59,520 bases of DNA, taken from NCBI GenBank assembly GCA_035516175.1, contig DATJAO010000023.1, positions 1 to 59,520 on the forward strand. Reading direction: 5' to 3'. The notes beneath the pieces are model-generated. The model did no database searches. It was not told the origin of the DNA and saw only the letters and a list, made by a program, of their open reading frames with translations. Shown here piece after piece: positions 7,763-14,624 of this stretch. The translations under genes were made by a program, and so were the position numbers. Each line of letters begins with the position of its first letter. Positions within the stretch are counted from its first letter, which is position 1. Origin of the DNA: DASPSR01 sp035516175. GTDB taxonomy: Bacteria; Nitrospirota; UBA9217.

Positions 7763-8434
7763 TTAGCGCAGTCCTGCGAGATAGCCCGCAAGAGCATCAA
7801 TATCTTTCGGGGCAAGCTTCGAAAAACTCGGCATGATGGATTTAGGGTCATGCGATTTCGGGTCCCTGAGTTGGGCCTCGATCCATGCTTTGTCCCTTTT
7901 TCCGCCAACCTTGGTTAGGTCCGGCCCTACCGTACCGCCCACGCCGTCCAACATGTGGCATGCAGAACATCCCTGCGCCTTGTAGACTGCCTCGCCCGGG
8001 CTGCCGGAGGTCACCGCCGTAGCCAGGAGAGGCTTCGGAGGCCAGTTATTCGTATCGATGCCGTTCACCCACGTGAGGAAGGAAACCACGTCGGCGACCT
8101 CCTGGTCCTGAAGGTGAAGGTTAGGCATCTTCCTGGCGTTTGGCCATACTTTCTCAGGGTCTTTCAGGAATCTGGCAACCCACTCGCTATCGCGAGAGCT
8201 CATTACCTTCGTCACATCAGGAGCATAATAGCCTCCGATGCCGAGAATCGTATGACAGTCGTTGCAATTGTATTTCTGCCACACCCACTTGCCTGCGGCG
8301 ACATGGGCATCCATCTTCTGCTCTCCGGTTCTCATCGGCATTTGTACCAAAGAGTCGTAGGAGAGGACCAGAAATATCACAGCTGAAATCGCTGTACCCC
8401 AAATAAAAATTGCTTTTGCCTGCGACAGAGTCAT
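7763..8434 (-). CDS. norC: Nitric oxide reductase cytochrome c subunit NorC, with an extra haem c domain
   Basis: 223 residues, clearly longer than usual NorC (about 150). The N-terminal membrane anchor (about 8-25) is followed by the NorC domain with haem site C57-x2-C60-H61 (NCNDCHTILGIGGYYAPD) and probable axial Met103 (RKMPN). A second class I cytochrome c domain follows with C156-x2-C159-H160 (GCSACHMLDGVGGTVGPDL) and Met201 (IMPSF). The linker is about 20 residues. NorC passes electrons to NorB; the second haem may extend the chain or replace a soluble donor. ATG 8434 follows AAAGGAGGAATC. It forms an operon with norB (11-base gap). Confidence 0.92.
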   Translation of the reverse strand: MTLSQAKAIFIWGTAISAVIFLVLSYDSLVQMPMRTGEQKMDAHVAAGKWVWQKYNCNDCHTILGIGGYYAPDVTKVMSSRDSEWVARFLKDPEKVWPNARKMPNLHLQDQEVADVVSFLTWVNGIDTNNWPPKPLLATAVTSGSPGEAVYKAQGCSACHMLDGVGGTVGPDLTKVGGKRDKAWIEAQLRDPKSHDPKSIMPSFSKLAPKDIDALAGYLAGLR

Positions 8435-9209
8435 GATTCCTCCTTTCGACTAAAAGAATTTTATTCCCCTGATTTTGGAGCTGCTATACGCGCCAGGTTA
8501 TAGATTGGGCAGGCATCTATCGAATCCTGGCGATTACAGGTCCCGCAATTGTCCGGGCCGATGACCAAGGACTTTTATCGGCATCACTGCCCCTCACATG
8601 CCTCCCGGCATTCTCAGGGTCTTAGAATATTCTATTGAAGGGTAAAACATTAAGATGAATTGCAAGCCAACACAGTGATACCTTGATTAAATTACTATCA
8701 GTATGGTTGGAATTATTTAATTTCTTAGAGAATATACCAAAAGATATGATGCCCAAAATTATAGCACCATGGAAGGTATTGTCAAGGCAACAAGTCAGGC
8801 CTACCAATGATTTTGTCGAATCGTTTGGGTCTAAGGGGTAAAAAATGGGTAGAAGGCTAACGGTTACAGTTTGATAATTACATTATTGCAAAGATTGGAA
8901 ACTCGTGAGATACAGAAAGTATTCGAGAGAGCTTCAGGCATTTGAAACTCGTTTGCTTGTAGATGAAGGTCACACTCTTCGTTCTGCATAATCGATAAAG
9001 AATTCGTAGGTCAGAGATGGTTGCGAGTTATCTTTACAACAAGTGTCAACGCAAATACTGTTCACTACAAATTAGGCTAACGCGGCGTCCACACTCATCG
9101 TTAGCATCTTCCACTTTGTAATTGAGAGGTGTTTCGATTTAGCCAAAGTACAATGTTATAGGTGAAGTTGAGTTTCGCGGTCCCAGATCCGCCCTTCCAT
9201 TTTCTTGCA

Positions 9210-9328
9210 CTTTTGGCAAGCTCATGCTTCCATTCTATACTTTCGGCAATTTTATGGTTCCATGATGAGGTCCAGTTGTTGTAAATAAACACCGTTAAGA
9301 CCATTTTCGGCAATCTTATGCCTCCACG
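9210..9328. repeat. Three direct repeats of an IS21-like end sequence
   Basis: Copies at 9210-9235, 9240-9264 and 9303-9328 share the pattern TTTCGGCAAT-TTATG-YTCCA. A fourth, best matching the third copy, lies at 2013-2036. Spacing of about 30 and 63 bases is like the tandem transposase binding sites inside IS21 ends. No istA/istB genes are left between or beside them. Confidence 0.55.
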
Positions 9329-9419
9329 ACGGGCAAGGACGCTGGCATGGTCACAAGTAACACAATGAATTCGTACCGAAGTAGTAGTACCATAACCAAA
9401 ATAAGTATTATGAATATAA

Positions 9420-9450
9420 AAAGGCTTAGAGGATGAACCTCTAAGCCTTT
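9420..9450. terminator. Strong bidirectional hairpin
   Basis: Perfect 13-bp inverted repeat AAAGGCTTAGAGG / CCTCTAAGCCTTT with a 5-base loop. T-rich sequence follows on both strands (TTTTTATATT on the minus strand, AATATTTTT on the plus strand). It looks like an intrinsic terminator, yet no intact gene ends here; it may have belonged to a lost gene. Confidence 0.6.
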
Positions 9451-10002
9451 AATATTTTTAAACACAGTAGTATTTTTATCGGCAAGTTCGAAGGTGGATC
9501 CCTCTGCTGCTAGGGAAGGTGTAGCGATATTGATCTTTCCTTTCAATCGACGCTTGGTTGGTATTTGCCAACTCCAGCTGAATTCGCTATTTATCCGATA
9601 GAGACTAATTTCGTCTTCTCTGACGCAAGTTCCCAGCAAGGCGGAGTTGATCCGATAAGTGGCTCATTTAAAGGATTTGGAATAGCTCCGGGAGATTTTG
9701 CTGCAGCCATGTCAAACTTCCCTAACAAATGGCATCAAGCTGATATTTTAGATGGCGCCTCCGGCTATTGGTAAACTCCGCAACTTTCTGCCTGCCCTCG
9801 GTAGGGTTAACTGCAAAATGAACCCGTACCTCCATGTTTCCTCATGTCCCAAATAATCATAGATAATAGGACATCAGTTTGATAAAATAAGTTCATCTGG
9901 TATGTGTTCAGGGAAACACGGTCATGCCCCTTTAGTGACCTGCACCAAAATAGGTTTGCTCCGGCGCGGAGGTCCATGTCGCATGAGCGGAAAAGGAGGC
10001 AA

Positions 10003-10509
10003 ATGATGGAAGGAAAGCGGGTAACGGACAGCAGCGTCATCATGGCCCAGATGATGATTCCCCAAGACGCCAATCCCGCGGGAAATATCCATGGCGGCGT
10101 GGTTGTCAAAATCATCGATGAGGCGGCAGGCGTTGTGGCTGCCCGACATTCACGGAGCAATGTAGTCACCGCTTCAATCGACCGGATGGACTTCCATCAC
10201 CCGGTTTTTGTCGGCGATGTTCTTTTTGTCAAGGCAAGCTTGAATCTGGTGGGAAGGACGTCGATGGAGATCGGGGTCCGCGTAGAGGCTGAGAACCTTT
10301 TGACTGGCGAAGTGCGCCATGCGGCCTCTGCGTATCTGACCTATGTTGCGCTTGACCAGCACGGAAAACCCCGGGAAATTCCGCCGCTCATCCTGGAAAT
10401 CGAAGATGAAATGCGGCGGAATCGCGAGGCAAAGGCGAGGAGAGAAATACGACTTGCCGAAAAAAAGCGCGAAGCAGGATGCCAGAGTAACCCGGGAACC
10501 TGCACATGA
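10003..10509 (+). CDS. Acyl-CoA thioesterase, hotdog fold (YciA/BFIT type)
   Basis: 168 residues. The start at ATG 10003 follows AAAAGGAGGCAA; an in-frame ATG at 9976 has a weaker context. Motifs: MMIPQDANPAGNIHGG, with the Asn-Pro-x-Gly and the HGG glycines of the acyl-CoA hydrolase hotdog family, KIIDEAAGVVAARHS, VVTASIDRMDFHHPV and GDVLFVKASLNLVGRTSMEIGV. It hydrolyses acyl-CoA to free acid and CoA; the chain length cannot be told. The C-terminal tail from about 135 is charged and helical. The next gene starts 12 bases later, so the two probably form an operon. Confidence 0.9.
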   Translation: MMEGKRVTDSSVIMAQMMIPQDANPAGNIHGGVVVKIIDEAAGVVAARHSRSNVVTASIDRMDFHHPVFVGDVLFVKASLNLVGRTSMEIGVRVEAENLLTGEVRHAASAYLTYVALDQHGKPREIPPLILEIEDEMRRNREAKARREIRLAEKKREAGCQSNPGTCT

Positions 10510-10521
10510 GGACGAGGGCTT

Positions 10522-11385
10522 GTGCCACTATCCGACGATAAGACCTTCGCGGAGGTCGCTCACCTGAGAGAGGAGGTCAAGCGGCTCCGTGCCTCTCTTA
10601 ATCTCCTAACCCCGCGCATAGATATCCTTCTGAAACGGCGGGGATTCGCAGTATATAAGAAAGAGCCGTCAGAAGACCGCCTGATCCCATCAAAAAAATA
10701 TCTGCACTCTTATTTCCAGATGTTGCATAAATATTCTTTTCGGCTCTTCCTGCGGGACGTGATCAAACATCAGAGGCTCTTTACGCTCGAACAGGTCGCA
10801 AGGTATGCGACCCCGGGCGTAACGAAAAACTACCTCGAATACCTTATTTCCATCAAGCTGATAAAAAAAAGAACCAATGCGTATGCCCTCATCAAAGGTC
10901 CGATCAAGAGCTTTGGCGTGACTCTTGAATGGTATATCGCTGAAGTATTCAAGCGAGAGTTTGGCTCCGAGGCAGTCTGGGGAGTGAAGTTTAAGCGGCC
11001 AGAGGTAGGAGGGGACTATGACGTGATCGCGAAGTTCGATGGAGCGCTCCTCTATATGGAAGTGAAATCATCGCCGCCTAAGCAGATCTACGACAGCGAG
11101 GTCGCCGCTTTCCTTGACCGTGTTGATGACCTTTCACCCGAGATCGCGGTCTTCTTCATGGACACGGAGCTCCGGATGAAGGACAAGATCGTACCCATGT
11201 TCGAGGCTGAGCTTGCCAGACGGCATTCCTCTCCTCCCGAGGTCACGCGGATGGAGCGGGAGCTCTTCCAGATACGGAACAGGGTATTCATCATCAACGC
11301 GAAAGAGGATATCATCAGGAACTTGGAGAAGGTGCTCTATCACTATTACAAGACAAGAGAGCCTGAGTTTTCTAAAAGGCAGTGA
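10522..11385 (+). CDS. PD-(D/E)XK nuclease-fold protein with winged-helix-like segment, unknown function
   Basis: 287 residues from a GTG start 12 bases after the thioesterase gene. Residues 8-28 look like a short coiled coil. Residues 85-125 (FTLEQVARYATPGVTKNYLEYL, then ISIKLIKKR) resemble a winged helix. The rest has the order of PD-(D/E)XK nucleases: helix Glu (TLEWYIAEVFKREFG, E137), D165/D167 in VGGDYDVIAKFDG and E180-V-K182 in LLYMEVKSS, followed by an amphipathic helix. The catalytic set E-D-ExK is intact, so a DNA endonuclease or repair role is possible. I do not recognise a named family. No methyltransferase is adjacent, so it is not an obvious restriction system. Confidence 0.65.
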   Translation: MPLSDDKTFAEVAHLREEVKRLRASLNLLTPRIDILLKRRGFAVYKKEPSEDRLIPSKKYLHSYFQMLHKYSFRLFLRDVIKHQRLFTLEQVARYATPGVTKNYLEYLISIKLIKKRTNAYALIKGPIKSFGVTLEWYIAEVFKREFGSEAVWGVKFKRPEVGGDYDVIAKFDGALLYMEVKSSPPKQIYDSEVAAFLDRVDDLSPEIAVFFMDTELRMKDKIVPMFEAELARRHSSPPEVTRMERELFQIRNRVFIINAKEDIIRNLEKVLYHYYKTREPEFSKRQ

Positions 11386-11430
11386 ATAGAACAGGTATGG
11401 GAGCAGAAAGTATTCCTTAGAGAAAAGGTG

Positions 11431-12219
11431 CTATTTGTTCTGCAGTCCCTTGTGCACATATCCGCGTACTGTGGCCAGTGCTTCGCCGATTTTCCCCGTC
11501 CTCGGCAGGGTCGCGGCAATGCCATCGATATACTGCCTCGACTCCACAATCCGCAGAGAACTCGCAAAGTTGAGATCATAGATCCATGCCAGCTGGAGCA
11601 GTTTAAAGTCGTTCAGAGTTTTGAGCGTCGACATCTGGACCATCTGTTCGTTCTTCAAGGCTGTCAGAACCTCCGGCGAATATCCGGGAACATCTGGAAG
11701 CCCGAGTCCCACCGCTGAGGCCCTTCCATCCTCCGGCTGCCCGTAATACTCTATGGCAACCCTCCAGATATCGAGCTTGTCGGCATCGCGCACCAGTTTA
11801 AGAAAAAGGAGCAGATCCTGGTCAAGCCCGCCTGGTATCGAATGGACATTATGTAGGGCCACGGCACGCACGATGATGTCCTGCTCATGCTTGGGAAGGC
11901 CCTGCAGGACATTATTCTCAATCAGCACCTTTGCTCCCAGGGCAGCATGATTTATCGAAACGCTGTCTTTGAACGTTTTGAACCTGTGATACTGCGGAAA
12001 TCTGCCGATGTCGTGGTACAAGGCGATCGCTTCAGCGAGCTTGATCCTGGCCTCGTCTAGCGAAAGGGTCCGTGCGATCTGCACGATGTTCCCACAGACG
12101 TTGCGGGTATGTTCTTCTTTGAGGGCGATATTTCGCTGGTCTTCACGGTTTAATGAGTAAAATGACCCGCAGTAATCAGTGAACCAGCGTTTGAGAGCAT
12201 TTAATTCGTGTTGGTCCAT
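11431..12219 (-). CDS. HD-domain phosphohydrolase
   Basis: 262 residues. Metal-binding HD motifs: H37 in EEHTRNVCGN, HD in IALYHDIGRFPQ, H in VALHNVHSIPG and D in LVRDADKLDIWRV. This is the set of a metal-dependent phosphohydrolase acting on nucleotides or phosphate esters; the substrate is unknown. The KTFKDSVSINHAALGAKVL segment is typical of small stand-alone HD proteins. Convergent with the nuclease-like gene, 45 bases apart, and divergent from the cupin gene. Confidence 0.85.
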   Translation of the reverse strand: MDQHELNALKRWFTDYCGSFYSLNREDQRNIALKEEHTRNVCGNIVQIARTLSLDEARIKLAEAIALYHDIGRFPQYHRFKTFKDSVSINHAALGAKVLIENNVLQGLPKHEQDIIVRAVALHNVHSIPGGLDQDLLLFLKLVRDADKLDIWRVAIEYYGQPEDGRASAVGLGLPDVPGYSPEVLTALKNEQMVQMSTLKTLNDFKLLQLAWIYDLNFASSLRIVESRQYIDGIAATLPRTGKIGEALATVRGYVHKGLQNK

Positions 12220-12494
12220 GTACTTTGTATCCGTTCATGATGACTGATTGTACTGTATCGGCTTCCTTGCGTCAAGGCCGTTCGGGGCTTCGTGCTGAAT
12301 TCATCGCTGTGGATTTAAGCGAATGACAATTACGTGGCATTTCTTTAACCGGTGAAGTTCTGCCAAGAAGGATCATAGGCAGGAGAAAAATCACTATACA
12401 TGAGGATGTTTTGAAAAAGGCTATAATTATGATAAAGTTGAGTCATGCAAATGATCAAATCGGCAAATTGAAGAACCAGAAGGAGAAGCCTCTC

Positions 12495-12863
12495 ATGTTC
12501 ATACGAAACTTGAAAGACTGCACAGAATTCATTGCGGGGGACAACAGTATCTTGCGGGAAATCCTCCACCCCGACAAGGCCGACCTCACGCTCCGTTACA
12601 GCCTGGCGCACGCGATCGTGAGGCCGGACCAGACGACGAAGCCCCACCGGCTCAAAACATCCGAGGTATATTATATCATGGCAGGCGAAGGGGTAATGCA
12701 TATCGATGGTGACACCGGGAACGTGCGCCCCGGCTCTACGGTCTATATCCCTCCGAGGACAACGCAATTTATCCGCAATTGCGGGAAGACGGACCTTGTC
12801 TTTCTCTGCATCGTTGACCCGGCTTGGCGTAAGGAAGATGAAGAGATTTTGCAACAATCGTGA
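12495..12863 (+). CDS. Cupin-domain protein
   Basis: 122 residues from ATG 12495, which has AAGGAG 9 bases upstream; a longer frame from 12411 lacks a ribosome site. Single cupin barrel: motif 1 KPHRLKTSEVYYIMAGEGVMHI (H-x4-E spacing; the second His of the usual HxH is Leu) and motif 2 VRPGSTVYIPPRTTQFIRN, with Gln where the second-motif His usually sits. Two of the usual metal ligands are thus replaced, so metal binding or catalysis is doubtful. It ends about 96 bases before hgcA on the same strand and could be cotranscribed with it; a function with mercury is only a guess. Confidence 0.82.
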   Translation: MFIRNLKDCTEFIAGDNSILREILHPDKADLTLRYSLAHAIVRPDQTTKPHRLKTSEVYYIMAGEGVMHIDGDTGNVRPGSTVYIPPRTTQFIRNCGKTDLVFLCIVDPAWRKEDEEILQQS

Positions 12864-12959
12864 CAGGACTGTGATAAGGGCACATTCTCTTGCGAATTCC
12901 GCAGGTATGGAGTAATATGCGCATACATCACGATCATATCAGGGAGGATGAGGAAGTAC

Positions 12960-14144
12960 ATGCAGGAAATAAAGTTTGTAACGCGAAAAGATGGAAGGGG
13001 GACACAAAGCGGTATATGCTGTGCGTTCGATAGCGGTTGCACGCCCAGCCCCGTCTTGACGCAAAACACATGCTGCGCCGCGGAGGAGAAGGACTTACCT
13101 CTTTGGGCAACGGGAACCATCATGACTCCGGCGGGAATGGTTATGAAGGTATCGACCGACTGGTCTCGCGGCGACCACTGGGGCATGATAAGGAGCAGGA
13201 TTAGCGCGTACCGCATGAGATATGCTATTATGCCTGGGCTGTATGCCGTTGGCGAACCGAATAAAGATTCCGACGTCTTCGTCAGCGCGAATTATAAACT
13301 GAGTTTTGATGTCCTTCGGCGAGAATTAAAGGGACTGAATGCCTGGATTCTTGTACTCGACACCAAGAGCATCAACGTTTGGTGCGCTGCGGGTAAGGGG
13401 ACGTTCGGTACGGACGAGCTGGTTAGACGGATCGCGGAAGCTCAGCTTGGTACGGTAGTAAACCATCGACGGATCATCGTGCCTCAGCTCGGTGCGGTAG
13501 GTGTCAGTGCAAACGCGGTTCAGAAGCGGGCCGGGTTTCGAGTCTACTTCGGTCCCGTGGAGGCACGGGACATCCGCGCCTACGTTCAGGCAGGCTACAA
13601 AAAAACAAAGGAGATGAGAACCATTGAGTTCTCGATGTTCGACCGGCTAGTCCTCACGCCCATGGAAATCAATCCAATCACGAAAAAGTATCCGTGGTTT
13701 GCAGCAGGTATACTGCTCCTGTTCGGGCTGCAGCCCTCGGGAATTCTGTTCGAAAAAGCATGGGCCGGCGGCGCCCCCTTCCTGCTGCTGGGACTGATCT
13801 CTATCCTCGCTGGAGCTTTCATTACGCCACTGTTGCTTCCGTTCATTCCCTACCGGCCCTTCGCGATCAAAGGATGGCTGGTGGGCATGCTCTCGGTCTT
13901 GCTTGCGATCCAGGTCTTCGGCCTCGTTGACAGGCATAACACGATCATGCTTGCGGCAGCCTATCTCTTCTTCCCCACGGCGAGCTCGTACATTGCGCTC
14001 CAGTTCACGGGCTCGACGACCTTTACCGGCATGTCGGGAGTTAAGAAAGAACTCAAGATCTGCATTCCGGTCTACGCGACCACGGCTGGCATATCGCTGC
14101 TGCTGATGGTCCTCTTTAAGTTCAGGGAATGGGGGCTCGTATGA
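12960..14144 (+). CDS. hgcA: Mercury methylation corrinoid protein HgcA
   Basis: About 394 residues from ATG 12960, which has GAGGA 5 bases upstream; ATG 12948 is possible but touches its ribosome site. HgcA holds a corrinoid and passes a methyl group to Hg(II). The diagnostic cap helix N-V-W-C-A-A-G-K-GTFGT is intact, with Cys142 as the predicted lower cobalt ligand. The flanking blocks (HWG-x4-R; RMRYAIMPGLYAVG; LVLDTKSINVWCAAGK; IIVPQLGAVGV; GFRVYFGPV) follow the family. After residue about 225 come five membrane helices, also typical; corrinoid CdhD proteins lack them. The N-terminal 45 residues carry five cysteines, two as CC pairs, possibly metal-binding. The stop overlaps the hgcB start (ATGA). 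Confidence 0.96.
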   Translation: MQEIKFVTRKDGRGTQSGICCAFDSGCTPSPVLTQNTCCAAEEKDLPLWATGTIMTPAGMVMKVSTDWSRGDHWGMIRSRISAYRMRYAIMPGLYAVGEPNKDSDVFVSANYKLSFDVLRRELKGLNAWILVLDTKSINVWCAAGKGTFGTDELVRRIAEAQLGTVVNHRRIIVPQLGAVGVSANAVQKRAGFRVYFGPVEARDIRAYVQAGYKKTKEMRTIEFSMFDRLVLTPMEINPITKKYPWFAAGILLLFGLQPSGILFEKAWAGGAPFLLLGLISILAGAFITPLLLPFIPYRPFAIKGWLVGMLSVLLAIQVFGLVDRHNTIMLAAAYLFFPTASSYIALQFTGSTTFTGMSGVKKELKICIPVYATTAGISLLLMVLFKFREWGLV

Positions 14145-14434
14145 AATACCTTGCGAATGTGAGCACCCTTGCATACTCATTGGACAGATGCACGGGTTGC
14201 AGCCGTTGTGTTGAAGTCTGTCCGCAAGGCGTTTTTGAGATGCGTGACGGAAAGGCCGCAGTCATGGACAGGGACCTCTGCATGGAATGTGGGGCCTGCG
14301 CCATGAACTGTGAGTTCGGCGCGATCACCGTTAATTCCGGTGTGGGCTGCGCCGCGGCCATCATCAACGGGATGATAACGGGTGGCGCTCCTTCCTGCGA
14401 CTGCGGCATCGGCGGGAACGGGTGCTGCGGGTAG
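14141..14434 (+). CDS. hgcB: Mercury methylation ferredoxin HgcB
   Basis: 97 residues from ATG 14141, overlapping the hgcA stop in ATGA with GGGGG upstream, so it is translated by coupling. Two [4Fe-4S] sites: C17-x2-C20-x2-C23-x3-C27 (CTGCSRCVEVC) and C47-M-E-C50-G-A-C53-x3-C57, the CMECGAC signature of HgcB. It also keeps the extra conserved cysteine (C70, SGVGCAAA) and the C-terminal vicinal pair C95-C96 proposed to handle Hg(II) or to bind the substrate for HgcA. C86 and C88 add a further thiol pair. HgcB reduces the HgcA cobalt centre. No electron donor gene is next to it. Confidence 0.96.
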   Translation: MKYLANVSTLAYSLDRCTGCSRCVEVCPQGVFEMRDGKAAVMDRDLCMECGACAMNCEFGAITVNSGVGCAAAIINGMITGGAPSCDCGIGGNGCCG

Positions 14435-14624
14435 TATGTTCACATGAATCAAGCACCAGCATATATCTTATGAAAAGCTAGTCCTGCGCATGGAACAACG
14501 GATCCGCCGGCCGGTTGATACTATGCCGATCTGGTTTTAAAAAGCGATATTTCAGAGGTTGTTTAGCGTGACTGTTGTTCGGCAGGCCGATGGGTGATAG
14601 AGAGCTCGAGCACTCGGCCTTATC

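Larger units (their letters stand above)
8435..10002. other. 1.5-kb region without a convincing gene
   Basis: It is AT-rich compared with its flanks. It holds three IS21-like end repeats (9210-9328), one strong hairpin (9420-9450) and several short open frames (8622-8807, 9101-9313, 9316-9639 on the minus strand; 9565-9774 from a TTG on the plus strand) without recognisable families. The 9565 frame can be extended upstream without an ATG and may be the end of a lost gene. The norC promoter must lie within 8435-8600, but I saw no clear FNR or NnrR palindrome. Confidence 0.6.

Noticed and set aside
9316..9639. 107-codon minus-strand frame with a hydrophobic end
   Set aside because: The hydrophobic part is the translation of a terminator-like hairpin and an AT-rich stretch; no family resemblance.
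9565..9774. Protein of 69 codons from a TTG start
   Set aside because: No ribosome site or family; it may be the tail of a lost gene, but I cannot support a call.
12960..14144. CdhD/AcsC-type corrinoid protein instead of HgcA
   Set aside because: The cap helix NVWCAAGK, the five C-terminal membrane helices and the adjoining CMECGAC ferredoxin are HgcA features; no acetyl-CoA synthase genes are near.
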